Shown: positions 13,842 through 20,831, numbered from the stretch's first letter. The stretch: 20,851 nucleotides of DNA from Candidatus Moranbacteria bacterium UBA4824 (GCA_002400405.1 DHFM01000013.1:1-20851); one strand, 5' to 3'. A program made the numbers and translations. Notes: generated by a model not told the origin, from the letters alone.

Positions 13842-14606
13842 TTAAACCATACACTCTCTCTGACTTTGTTCTTCTTTTTTCTCCATCTCGGAAGCCATAG
13901 AAATAAATATCAGTGTCAAAAGAGAAAAAACAAACGCCTGGATAATTGCTGTTATAAGACCAAGTAGAGCAAACGGCAATGGGATGAAAAACGGAGCTAA
14001 AAAAAGCATTACTGATCCCAATACCTCTCCGGCAAAAATATTTCCGAAAAGACGAAATGATAATGATAATATTTTAGCCACTTCTCCGATTAAATCCATA
14101 AGACCCAAGACAAACGCAAGCGGACTCTTTAGATTGATAAATTTGCTAAGATATCCGAAAGGTCCATGAGTAATAATTGCCACCACTTGAGCAGTTATAA
14201 TTGAAATCATCGTCAAAACAAAAACCATTCCATAGTCTGACATAATCGCTCGAAAAGGAGCAACATCACCACTTTGAGTGTGGATTGAAAGGGCTGATTG
14301 ACCGGGAATAAAAGTCAAAAGATTGGCAAAAACGATAAAAATAAACATAGTAAAAACTAACGGGAAAACTTTCTTGGCCTTTTTTCTGCTTCCGATGATG
14401 CTTTCTACAAAATTCAATCCTTCTTCCACTAGTATCTCCAAAATACTCTGCCATCTTCCGGGAATTCTCTTGAGAGAATAACGCATATATAGCGTAACAA
14501 CAATTAGAGCCACGCTTAAAATAAATGACCAGAATAATGTGTTAGTCACCGGCAAAGAACCCAAATTAAAAAGTATATTTGGAGCGAGCGATATATCTAA
14601 TTTCAT
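13842..14606 (-). CDS. atpB: F-type ATP synthase a subunit
   Basis: Membrane stator subunit that carries ions to and from the c ring. The 254 aa contain about five to six transmembrane helices. The conserved stretch SLSFRLFGNIFAGE (about 180-195) holds the essential Arg, preceded by GLMDLIGEVAKIL and followed by AIIQAFVFSLLTLIFISMA, the usual last helix. PSRLQ-type N-terminal signature is replaced by LKRIPGRWQSILEILVEEGL, which is common in shorter forms. It begins 4 bases after the leading AtpI-like gene, implying coupling, and is followed by a 99-base gap with a stem-loop before atpE. Confidence 0.96.
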   Translation of the reverse strand: MKLDISLAPNILFNLGSLPVTNTLFWSFILSVALIVVTLYMRYSLKRIPGRWQSILEILVEEGLNFVESIIGSRKKAKKVFPLVFTMFIFIVFANLLTFIPGQSALSIHTQSGDVAPFRAIMSDYGMVFVLTMISIITAQVVAIITHGPFGYLSKFINLKSPLAFVLGLMDLIGEVAKILSLSFRLFGNIFAGEVLGSVMLFLAPFFIPLPFALLGLITAIIQAFVFSLLTLIFISMASEMEKKEEQSQRECMV

Positions 14607-14610
14607 AGAA

Positions 14611-14865
14611 TTAATTACGCGTTATTTTATCCACCTCATTTTTTATATTTTTTGATAAAAATGCACGTTTCTTAAAAAGCAAAATATTTGAAAACACAAA
14701 AGCAATCCCAACACCACTGAGCAAAAAATTCGGTCTAGCATTAAAAATCTTATCCAATGCAAAACCTACAATTGCAAAAAAAATCAATGGACCAAAAATA
14801 TAAATACTGCTGTAAGTTGCTACTTTTACAAATATTTTTTTACTATTTATATCTTTGAATATCAT
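14611..14865 (-). CDS. AtpI-like small membrane protein (first gene of atp operon)
   Basis: An 84-aa protein with two hydrophobic helices (about 13-35 and 46-65) and a basic tail. The core IFGPLIFFAIVGFALDK followed by P, LLS and VGIAFV aligns with the AtpI-like protein at 12658-12912 through GP, FA, LDK, P, LS and VG, so the two look like paralogues of the same length. Its place at the head of the operon directly before atpB is the classic AtpI position. AtpI proteins assist c-ring assembly; for this divergent member that is inference. Transcription should start near 14883, giving a ~18-base leader without SD. Confidence 0.75.
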   Translation of the reverse strand: MIFKDINSKKIFVKVATYSSIYIFGPLIFFAIVGFALDKIFNARPNFLLSGVGIAFVFSNILLFKKRAFLSKNIKNEVDKITRN

Positions 14866-14889
14866 ATTTCAGTTTTCAAAACATTACAT

Positions 14890-14918
14890 ATAATACTCCT
14901 GAAATTTATAATAGTCAA
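14890..14918 (-). promoter_or_regulatory. Promoter of the ATP synthase operon
   Basis: On the minus strand TTGACT (14913-14918) and TATTAT (14890-14895) are 17 bases apart, a good sigma-70 match, about 25 bases upstream of the first AtpI-like ATG. It lies between the rluF-like stop and the operon, so atp has its own promoter. Confidence 0.75.
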
Positions 14919-14946
14919 TAGTTGATTTTTTTATTTTACCTAAATA

Positions 14947-15639
14947 TTATTTTAATCCCAATTCCAATAGGAAATTCTTGAGTTCATCGCCCTTAATTTC
15001 CCGAAATTCACCTGGCTTTAAACCTTTTATCTTAATACTCATAATTCTCACTCTCTTTAGGTCAACCACATTATATCCCAAAGCGGAGCACATTCGCCTA
15101 ATTTGACGTTTTTTTCCTTCCGTAAGAATAATAGAAAACATGCCTTCGTTGATTTTTTGTACCTTGCATTCTTTGGTTTTATACCCATCATCCAACCTCA
15201 CTCCGCGCGCCATCTTATCGATAAAACTGTCTTTCATAATTTTATTAACTCTCACCGCATATTCTTTTTCATGTTTCTTTTCGGGATTCAAAACTTTGTC
15301 AGTTATTCGTCCATCATTAGTGAGGATTATAAGCCCCCAAGAATCCTTGTCGAGTCTTCCGATTGGATAAACCTTTTGAGGAATTTTTACTATATCCATA
15401 ATACTTTTTTCCTTCTCGCCTTGCGGACTATGCGTAATTATCCCCATCGGTTTATTATAGGCATAATAGAAAAGTTTCTTTTGACAATTTTGCGCTACCT
15501 TGATCACATCAGTTTCCTGAACTTTGTCACCCAAAACTGCCCGCTTATTGTTTATCCGAATTTTTCCAGCTTCAATTAGCCCATCCGCTTCTCGCCGAGA
15601 GCAAATGTTTTTTTGCGCCAGATATTTATTTATTCGCAT
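14947..15639 (-). CDS. rluF: rRNA pseudouridine synthase, RluF-like (RsuA/RluB/E/F family)
   Basis: Converts uridine to pseudouridine in 23S rRNA (and possibly tRNA). The 230-aa protein has an N-terminal S4 RNA-binding domain (RINKYLAQKNICSRREADGL) and a catalytic domain with GRLDKDSWGLIILTNDG, where the Asp of GRLD is catalytic, then HEKEYAVRV and GKKRQIRRMCSALGYNV. The KDS after GRLD and the ending LKRVRIMSIKIKGLKPGEFR are closer to RluF than to RsuA or RluB; the target site is inferred. The frame is open up to ATG 15684 inside tatD, but a perfect GGAGG at 15648-15652, 8 bases before ATG 15639, and the typical MRINKYLA start decide for 15639. Confidence 0.88.
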   Translation of the reverse strand: MRINKYLAQKNICSRREADGLIEAGKIRINNKRAVLGDKVQETDVIKVAQNCQKKLFYYAYNKPMGIITHSPQGEKEKSIMDIVKIPQKVYPIGRLDKDSWGLIILTNDGRITDKVLNPEKKHEKEYAVRVNKIMKDSFIDKMARGVRLDDGYKTKECKVQKINEGMFSIILTEGKKRQIRRMCSALGYNVVDLKRVRIMSIKIKGLKPGEFREIKGDELKNFLLELGLK

Positions 15640-15647
15640 TGGGTATT

Positions 15648-15652
15648 CCTCC
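15648..15652 (-). promoter_or_regulatory. Consensus SD deciding the rluF-like start
   Basis: GGAGG on the minus strand lies 8 bases before ATG 15639 and just after the tatD stop (15659-15661). It rules out the upstream in-frame ATGs at 15684 and 15654 as main starts. Confidence 0.85.
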
Positions 15653-15658
15653 ATATTC

Positions 15659-16486
15659 TTATATTCCAAATAATTTTTTAGCATTTTCTGTTGTCACTTT
15701 CTCTACTTCCTCCACTGAAATTCCTTTAACTTCGGCAATTTTTTTAGCGACATATTTCACATATATCGGTTCATTTCTCTCGCCTTTTTTTGGCACGGGA
15801 GTTAGATAGGGACAGTCTGTTTCTAGAACCATATCTTTCAAATCAACTTCACGAATAAGCTTATCATAACTTATCCCATAAGTCACTATACCATTAAGTC
15901 CAATTAAATAGCCAAGCTCGATAAATTTCTTGGCAGTTTTGAAACTACCGACAAAGCTATGAATCACACCTCTTTTTTCCACGGGATTTTTTTCCAGCAT
16001 TTCATACAAATCATCATATGCGTCCCAACAGTGAATCATAATCGGTTTCTTAACAACATTCGCCAGTTTGATAAATTCCAAAAATATTTCCCTCTGCTTA
16101 GATTTTAACTTTTCGATGTCATCCTCGGTTTCAAAATGATGGTAGTCCAGCCCCACTTCTCCAATTGCCACCACTTTTGGATTTTTCGCCAATTCCAAAT
16201 ATTTTTCTTTTTGAAATATTTCACCGGCCGTTTCAATCTCCACCTCTTCAATTTCATCCGGATCGTGGTAGGAAAATTTTTGCGCTTGAAGATGAAGCGG
16301 ATGAATTCCCACCGCCACATACAGCCCGTCATGTTTTTTTGCATATTCCAATGCTCGCACACTAGTCGAATATTGCGACCCCACATTAATCACAAAAACA
16401 CCCTCCTCGAGAGTTTTTTTGATTACTTCATACGCGTCGTTTTTATATGCGGAAAAATTTAGATGAGCGTGAGTGTCGATCAACAT
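15659..16486 (-). CDS. tatD: TatD-family metal-dependent DNase
   Basis: A TIM-barrel hydrolase of the TatD family, implicated in DNA processing, 3'-5' exonuclease activity and RNA or peptide quality control. The 275 aa show the metal ligands in order: LIDTHAHLNF at the N-terminus, GEVGLDYHHF near 126, MIHCWDAYDD and the late DMVLETDCPYLTPVP. Length is normal. The frame is open up to an ATG at 16507, but the first seven codons there come from three tandem CATGAAA repeats, so ATG 16486 (MLIDTHAH) is chosen. It lies 60 bases after metG and 19 bases ahead of the rluF-like start, probably one transcript. Confidence 0.93.
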   Translation of the reverse strand: MLIDTHAHLNFSAYKNDAYEVIKKTLEEGVFVINVGSQYSTSVRALEYAKKHDGLYVAVGIHPLHLQAQKFSYHDPDEIEEVEIETAGEIFQKEKYLELAKNPKVVAIGEVGLDYHHFETEDDIEKLKSKQREIFLEFIKLANVVKKPIMIHCWDAYDDLYEMLEKNPVEKRGVIHSFVGSFKTAKKFIELGYLIGLNGIVTYGISYDKLIREVDLKDMVLETDCPYLTPVPKKGERNEPIYVKYVAKKIAEVKGISVEEVEKVTTENAKKLFGI

Positions 16487-16506
16487 GAAACATGAAACAT
16501 GAAACA
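16484..16506. repeat. Tandem 7-bp repeat CATGAAA at tatD start
   Basis: Three CATGAAA units followed by CA contain the tatD start ATG and three more upstream ATGs, two of them out of frame. Confidence 0.9.
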
Positions 16507-16513
16507 AAATATG

Positions 16514-16539
16514 TTATAGGTTATAGGTTATAGGTTATA
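16514..16539. repeat. Tandem 7-bp repeat TTATAGG
   Basis: Three full TTATAGG units and a partial fourth lie between the metG stop and the CATGAAA repeat. Two different heptamer arrays in one 60-base gap suggest slippage or repeat seeding. Confidence 0.9.
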
Positions 16540-16545
16540 TGAAAT

Positions 16546-18000
16546 TTATTTTATTCTTTGAAACAAAACTTCTTCCAGTTTTTTTGTTTCTAGAGCTTTT
16601 TTAATTTTTTCTGAAGTTTCTGGCATAAATGGAATAAGCAATCCTGAGATCAAATTTAAATCTTCCAAAAGTTTTTTCATCACTTCTTCGAATTTTTTCT
16701 CATTTGTTTTTACCAATTCCCAAGGTTTATTCTCAGCAATAAATTTATTATCCTTATCAACTATATTCCAGATATATTCCAATGCTTGGCCAAGCTCCAT
16801 ATTTCTTATTAAATTTGAAAATTGATCATTAAAAATTGATTGAAAATTTAAAATTGAAAATTGAAAATTACCTTTTTGAGCGAGTGTAATCACTCGCGAT
16901 AAAAGGTTTCCAAGTCCATTTGCCAAATCGGCATTATATTTTTCAATAAGTTTTTCCCAGGTAATATTAAAATCTTCTCCAAAATTAGGTCCAGCTAAAA
17001 GTAAATAGCGAGTGCCATCAATTCCAAATTTTTCTACCATTTCATACGGTGAAATTACATTTCCTAAACTCTTGCTCATTTTCTGATTATTCACAGTGAT
17101 AAAACCGTTCACGAAAATTTGTGCAGAATTTGGAAGATCAACTGACATAAGCATTGCTTGCCACATCGCTGATTGTTGACGAAGGTTATCTTTTCCACAA
17201 ACTTGATATCCCGGCCAAAATTTTTCAAAATTATTTTTATTTTCTGGTTTACCATCCGTAGCTTTAGCGAAGGATGGCCAACCTAACGCTGAAATATAAT
17301 TTACCAATGCATCAAACCAAACATACATAACTTGTTTTTCGTCTCCCGGAACTGGAACACCCCATGGCATTTTTTCTTTGAGACGCGAAATACTAAAATC
17401 TTCCAACCCTCTCTCTACAAAATTTCTTACTTCATTAAATCTTTTTGTAGGTATTACAAAATATGAATTGTTTTTGTAAAGTTCAAGTAATTTATCTTGA
17501 AAAGCAGAAAATTTGAAAAAATAGTTTTCTTCTTCAATTATTTCCAATTCCATATTCGGATGATCTGGGCATTTTCCGTCAATTAATTCTGAATCGGTTT
17601 TTTCCAACTCACACCCAACGCAATATTTCACTTTATAATTTTTCTTATAAATATACCCATTCTTATCACAAATTTTCCAAAATTCTTGCGCCGCTTCAAT
17701 ATGTTTTTTATCAGTTGTACGGATAAAATTATCATAACTCAAATTGAGCGACTGTTTTAGCTTATCAAATTCTGGGACAACACTATCACAATATTCTTGC
17801 GCTTCCATCCCAAGTTCTTTAGCTTTTTGAAAAATCTTCAGTCCATGTTCATCTGTTCCAGTATTAAAAAAAACATCGTCGCCTTGCGCACGATGAAATC
17901 GCGCCAAAACATCCGCTTCCACAATTTCTTTAGCGAAACCAATGTGCGGAGTAGCGTTCACGTAAGGCAAGGTAGTTGTAATGTAAAATTTTTTATTCAT
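16546..18000 (-). CDS. metG: Methionyl-tRNA synthetase
   Basis: Class Ia synthetase charging tRNA-Met. ITTTLPYVNATPHIGFAK holds the HIGH motif as HIGF, GTDEHGLKI follows, and KMSKSLGNVI is the KMSKS loop. A single zinc knuckle CVGCE...GKCPDHPN marks the Thermus-type short form; at 484 aa it lacks the C-terminal tRNA-binding domain. Two stretches look repeat-derived: SFAKATDGKP (about 242-250), encoded by a 26-bp palindrome right after YISALGWP, and FQFSILNFQSIFNDQFSN (about 377-397), encoded by AATTTTCA units. Both leave the frame open. The start overlaps the Nudix stop as TAATG, indicating coupled translation. Confidence 0.96.
   Translation of the reverse strand: MNKKFYITTTLPYVNATPHIGFAKEIVEADVLARFHRAQGDDVFFNTGTDEHGLKIFQKAKELGMEAQEYCDSVVPEFDKLKQSLNLSYDNFIRTTDKKHIEAAQEFWKICDKNGYIYKKNYKVKYCVGCELEKTDSELIDGKCPDHPNMELEIIEEENYFFKFSAFQDKLLELYKNNSYFVIPTKRFNEVRNFVERGLEDFSISRLKEKMPWGVPVPGDEKQVMYVWFDALVNYISALGWPSFAKATDGKPENKNNFEKFWPGYQVCGKDNLRQQSAMWQAMLMSVDLPNSAQIFVNGFITVNNQKMSKSLGNVISPYEMVEKFGIDGTRYLLLAGPNFGEDFNITWEKLIEKYNADLANGLGNLLSRVITLAQKGNFQFSILNFQSIFNDQFSNLIRNMELGQALEYIWNIVDKDNKFIAENKPWELVKTNEKKFEEVMKKLLEDLNLISGLLIPFMPETSEKIKKALETKKLEEVLFQRIK
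16812..16870. repeat. AATTTTCA-type repeat inside metG
   Basis: Units such as GAAAATTGATCATTAAAAAT and AAAATTGAAAATTGAAAATT closely resemble the ends of the intergenic repeats at 4119-4247 and 7394-7530. It encodes residues ~377-397, Phe/Asn/Gln-rich, between LAQK and MELGQALEY. Confidence 0.65.
17252..17277. repeat. 26-bp palindrome inside metG
   Basis: CCATCC (17252-17257) and GGATGG (17272-17277) flank GTAGCTTTAGCGAA. The inner TTAGCGAAGGAT is shared with the leuS element (TTAGCGAAGGATCT). It encodes PSFAKATDG, a short extra loop in MetRS. Confidence 0.7.
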
Positions 18001-18425
18001 TATTTTTCTAAAAGCTTTTTATACTTAAATCCATTTTTGATGATTCTTACAATTCCCGGACTAGCAAATTCATATTTATTTGCCTCTTCTTTTGTAATCC
18101 ATTTTAAGCTAGTATGTTCCTTGCTTAATTTTATATTATCTTTTTGGTTTTTTATCAAAATTGCTATTAAACAAACTGGCTTTTTTGATTTTTTAGTATA
18201 CCAAATTTCATAATCAAAAGATCCTAAATTTTCAAAATTATTAAAGCCTAATTCTTCTTTTATCTCTCGCTTAAAAGCTTCCGGTCCATTTTCAAATTTA
18301 TCAACTCTACCACCAGGAAATTCCCAAACATTTGGTTTATCAGCACATTCAATAATAAGACACTTGTCATCTCTTATCAATAAAGCTTTCTGACTTACCA
18401 TAAATCTCTCTATATTATCTTGCAT
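18000..18425 (-). CDS. Nudix hydrolase
   Basis: A 141-aa Nudix-fold pyrophosphohydrolase. The Nudix box is complete: GGRVDKFENGPEAFKREIKE followed by ELGF matches the consensus G-x5-E-x7-RE-U-x-EE-x-G-U, providing the Mg ligands. The preceding NVWEFPGG is typical of MutT and of ADP-ribose or nucleotide hydrolases; substrate is unknown. The frame opens at a TTG (18440), but ATG 18425, four bases after the rsmI stop, is preferred; ATG 18401, with AGAGAG close upstream, is an alternative and would start at the usual MVSQKALLIR. The stop overlaps the metG start. Its place between rsmI and metG suggests housekeeping co-expression. Confidence 0.9.
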   Translation of the reverse strand: MQDNIERFMVSQKALLIRDDKCLIIECADKPNVWEFPGGRVDKFENGPEAFKREIKEELGFNNFENLGSFDYEIWYTKKSKKPVCLIAILIKNQKDNIKLSKEHTSLKWITKEEANKYEFASPGIVRIIKNGFKYKKLLEK

Positions 18426-18429
18426 ATAT

Positions 18430-19191
18430 TTAATAAACAATTACCGCAAACTCTCCCCTAACCTTATCCTGATTGTTTTGAAAATATTCCAAAACTTCTT
18501 GCGAACTTCCTCGCACAATTTCCTCAAACATTTTTGTGAGCTCTCGGCCTAGAATTACTCGTTTGTCATTGCGAGGAGTCGAAGACGACGTGGCAATCTC
18601 GTTTTTATCGCTCTGAGATTGCTTCGCTTCGCTCGCAATGACAGAAAGTAGTTCCAGATTCTTAATCACGCGATGTGGAGATTCAAAATATATCACGGGC
18701 ATTTCAAAGTCAACTACTTTTTTGAAAAAAGTTTCTCGGCCTTTTTTATGAGGCGGAAAACCCAAAAATACAAATTCCGTCAAATCAATTCCTGCTACAC
18801 TAGCCAAAGTTGTGAGGGCTGAAGCTCCCGGAATTGGAACAACCACAATCTCATTTTCCACAGCGCTCGCCACCAGCTGATTACCGGGATCAGAGATTCC
18901 TGGCGTTCCAGCGTCAGTTATGAGCGCCACATTTTTTCCATTTTTCAATTCTGTTATTATCAAATCCAATTTTGGCACTGGTTTGGTCGCGCCACCTTTT
19001 CTGATATTTTGGTAGAAAGATATTGTCGGAGTTTTGATTTCATAATGATCTAAGAGTTTTTTACTCGTTCGCGTATCTTCGCAAACAATCAAATCAACCT
19101 CTTGCAAAGTTTCTATTGCGCGATATGTAATGTCTTTGAGATTGCCAATAGGAGTGGCAGTGATGTATAATGTCCCTGTGTTCATAATCAT
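18430..19191 (-). CDS. rsmI: 16S rRNA (cytidine-1402 2'-O) methyltransferase
   Basis: SAM-dependent tetrapyrrole-methylase-fold enzyme that methylates the ribose of C1402 in 16S rRNA. Conserved blocks in order: TPIGNLKDIT, CEDTRTS, ITDAGTPGISDPG (SAM site), PIPGASALTT, GFPPHKKGR, YFESPHRV and RELTKMFEEI. The length of 253 aa falls below the ~285 of E. coli RsmI through a short C-terminus, in spite of about 20 extra residues at ~183-210 (SVIASEAKQS to PRNDK). The extra is encoded by an 80-bp palindromic element and falls between two conserved blocks. Two ATGs (19191, 19185) can start the protein; an extended -10 at 19206-19214 lies 15 bases upstream, implying an almost leaderless message. Confidence 0.94.
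   Translation of the reverse strand: MIMNTGTLYITATPIGNLKDITYRAIETLQEVDLIVCEDTRTSKKLLDHYEIKTPTISFYQNIRKGGATKPVPKLDLIITELKNGKNVALITDAGTPGISDPGNQLVASAVENEIVVVPIPGASALTTLASVAGIDLTEFVFLGFPPHKKGRETFFKKVVDFEMPVIYFESPHRVIKNLELLSVIASEAKQSQSDKNEIATSSSTPRNDKRVILGRELTKMFEEIVRGSSQEVLEYFQNNQDKVRGEFAVIVY
18564..18643. repeat. 80-bp palindromic element inside rsmI
   Basis: Plus-strand ends TGTCATTGCGAG and CTCGCAATGACA are perfect reverse complements; inner GCAATCTC and GAGATTGC extend the pairing. It has the same length and design as the leuS element but belongs to a TTGCGAG subtype. It encodes residues ~183-210 of RsmI without breaking the frame. Confidence 0.88.
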
Positions 19192-19220
19192 TTTAGCATA
19201 CTAACATTTTAGCATATTAG
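19189..19220. repeat. Tandem 16-bp repeat in the divergent promoter region
   Basis: CATTTTAGCATACTAA (19189-19204) and CATTTTAGCATATTAG (19205-19220) match at 14 of 16 positions. The first overlaps the rsmI start codon, the second its likely -10. Confidence 0.85.
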
Positions 19221-19234
19221 CAAATTTTTAGAAA
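19206..19234 (-). promoter_or_regulatory. Likely promoter of the rsmI operon
   Basis: On the minus strand TGC-TAAAAT (19206-19214) is an extended -10; a weak TTTCTA -35 (19229-19234) is 17 bases upstream. Start near 19199 would give a leader of about 8 bases. Confidence 0.45.
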
Positions 19235-19241
19235 CCTTTAT

Positions 19242-19712
19242 ATGATTTTAACTACTCATGCTCTTGTTGGAGCAGCTATTGGAAAAAATATCGAAAATCC
19301 TTATTTGGTGATTCTACTCTCTCTGATAGTCCATTTTTTCTTGGACAGTTTTCGTCATGGAGAATATTTTGATTCTAGGGTTGCCACGATTAAAGACACT
19401 GCCTGGAAAATTTTGTTGGATTTATCCACCGCCGGAATAGTACTCTTATTTTTTGCTCTTTCTACCCATCCTAATTTTTCCACTGCCAGGAATATACTAC
19501 TAGGCACATTTTTTTCAATGCTTCCAGATTTTTTCACTGTGCTTTTTTGGAAATTCCATTGGAAAATTTTAGCAGAAATCAAGAAATTTCACTCTTTTTG
19601 TCATCGCTATTCCAGATTTCCAAAGTTTTCGCCCGAGCGTCAATGGACTTTGCGAAATGCCCTGAATGATATCCTATTCTCAACTTTAGCTATAATTTTT
19701 CTTTTTTTATAA
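19242..19712 (+). CDS. Small membrane protein, YdjM/metal-dependent hydrolase-like
   Basis: A 156-aa membrane protein. N-terminal MILTTHALVGAAIGK, then LIVHFFLDSFRHGEYF and later LPDFFTVLFW give a pattern of His and Asp residues at membrane edges like that of YdjM/DUF457-type putative membrane-bound metal-dependent hydrolases. Hydrophobic stretches lie about 22-36, 63-79, 89-103 and 146-156. The region 108-140 is basic and aromatic (HWKILAEIKKFHSFCHRYSR). Substrate and activity are unknown. It diverges from rsmI across 50 bases containing a tandem repeat and ends at a bidirectional terminator. No SD is seen before the ATG. Confidence 0.65.
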   Translation: MILTTHALVGAAIGKNIENPYLVILLSLIVHFFLDSFRHGEYFDSRVATIKDTAWKILLDLSTAGIVLLFFALSTHPNFSTARNILLGTFFSMLPDFFTVLFWKFHWKILAEIKKFHSFCHRYSRFPKFSPERQWTLRNALNDILFSTLAIIFLFL

Positions 19713-19715
19713 AAT

Positions 19716-19745
19716 AAAAACAGACTTGACTTGAAATCTGTTTTT
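19716..19745. terminator. Bidirectional intrinsic terminator
   Basis: AAAAACAGA (19716-19724) and TCTGTTTTT (19737-19745) form a 9-bp stem with a 12-base loop; T-runs follow in both directions. It lies between convergent genes ending at 19712 (plus) and 19775 (minus) and can serve both. Confidence 0.8.
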
Positions 19746-19774
19746 TTATAGAAGCTTCCATAGAGGCCTCTAAA

Positions 19775-20782
19775 TTATTTTTCCATCAAATCAGAAACGA
19801 CTAAACTAACAGCAGTAGCCGCCGGCACAGAAATGATTGCTCCAAGCACACCTGCCAATTTAAAACCAATAAGAATGGCCACAATTGTCACTACAGGATT
19901 AAGTCCGACCGCTTTTTTCATAGTGAGTGGGATAACTACATGACTCTCGAATTGTTGTGCGATAAGATACACAACAAAAGTCATCATTCCCACTGTTGGA
20001 GAAACCAAAAATCCCAAAATTATTCCCGGGACTGCAGAAATTATCGGTCCAACATATGGCACAACTTCCAAGATTGCCGCAAAAATTGCCAAAAGCAATG
20101 GATATGGCACGCCAACCAAATATAGCCCGACAAAATCTAGAACAAAAATTACCAGCATCAAAAAAAGCTGTCCGAGCATCCATTTACCAATCTTGCCCTC
20201 AATTCTGTCAGTAAGGCTGGCTGCATATCCCTTATTTCTCTCTGGCATAATGGAAATGATAAATTTTTTGATTCCACGCTCTTCCATTACCATATAAAAA
20301 GCCATTGAAAAAACTACTACTATCGAAAGTAAACCGGAAAAAACTCCCAGAGTTTTAGAGAAAATATTTTTTGAAATATTAGCAAAACTGCTTTCAATAT
20401 TATTAGCCAGACCTTGAATGATTCTATCGATACCGGAATTTTGCGAAGAATTAATGACGCTCCCAAAATCTCCAAAATATTGCGAAGAATTTTTTGAAAA
20501 ATCATTAAATTGGCTAACAATTGACGGCACCATAAAAGATACAATGAGAGCCAAAATTGAAAACAAAAATACATAAATGAGCATTGCTCCCGCCGAACGC
20601 GGAATTTTTTTCCTTTGAAGCCAGTCCACCCCCGGATCAATTGAAGCCGCGATAATCACCGCGATAAAAACCAAGATTATAATATCCCGCACTAAAAACA
20701 AAAACCACAATCCCACAAGAATTACTATGGTTTTAAGCACTATGCTAGTTGAAATTTCTACTTTTTTTGGTTGTGTATCCAT
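19775..20782 (-). CDS. AI-2E/PerM family membrane protein
   Basis: A 335-aa polytopic membrane protein with about seven to eight helices. An N-terminal hydrophobic pair (about 15-45) is followed by VDWLQRKKIPRSAGAMLIYV, a soluble stretch around 85-130, and the conserved C-terminal half with LVGVPYPLLLAIFAAILEVV, PYVGPIISAVPGIILGF, and LNPVVTIVAILIGFKLAGVL followed by GAIISVPAA. This is the AI-2E transporter (YhhQ/PerM/TqsA) superfamily, whose members include autoinducer exporters and Na+/H+ antiporters, so the substrate is not predictable. A perfect -10 lies 10 bases before the ATG. Nothing upstream in the window belongs to the same unit. Confidence 0.9.
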   Translation of the reverse strand: MDTQPKKVEISTSIVLKTIVILVGLWFLFLVRDIIILVFIAVIIAASIDPGVDWLQRKKIPRSAGAMLIYVFLFSILALIVSFMVPSIVSQFNDFSKNSSQYFGDFGSVINSSQNSGIDRIIQGLANNIESSFANISKNIFSKTLGVFSGLLSIVVVFSMAFYMVMEERGIKKFIISIMPERNKGYAASLTDRIEGKIGKWMLGQLFLMLVIFVLDFVGLYLVGVPYPLLLAIFAAILEVVPYVGPIISAVPGIILGFLVSPTVGMMTFVVYLIAQQFESHVVIPLTMKKAVGLNPVVTIVAILIGFKLAGVLGAIISVPAATAVSLVVSDLMEK

Positions 20783-20791
20783 ATGTAAGTA

Positions 20792-20797
20792 ATTATA
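20792..20797 (-). promoter_or_regulatory. -10 box of the AI-2E family gene
   Basis: A perfect TATAAT on the minus strand, ending 9 bases before ATG 20782; no good -35 is visible at 16-18 bases. The position implies a leaderless or nearly leaderless message. Confidence 0.5.
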
Positions 20798-20831
20798 AGG
20801 AATTTAAAATTTTGAGAAATTACTGTTTGAC

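Noticed and set aside
15103..15579. 158-codon plus-strand open frame
   Set aside because: Antisense to the rluF-like gene, with Phe/Ile-rich composition expected from the reverse of a Lys-rich coding region.
15640..15684. Longer rluF-like start at ATG 15684 or 15654
   Set aside because: A consensus SD lies 8 bases before ATG 15639, and family members begin with MRINKYLA-type sequence.
16487..16507. Longer tatD start at ATG 16507
   Set aside because: The additional residues (MFHVSCF) are translated tandem repeat; the catalytic LIDTHAH follows ATG 16486 directly.
16484..16539. CRISPR-like array
   Set aside because: The repeats are 7 bp with no spacers and no cas genes nearby.
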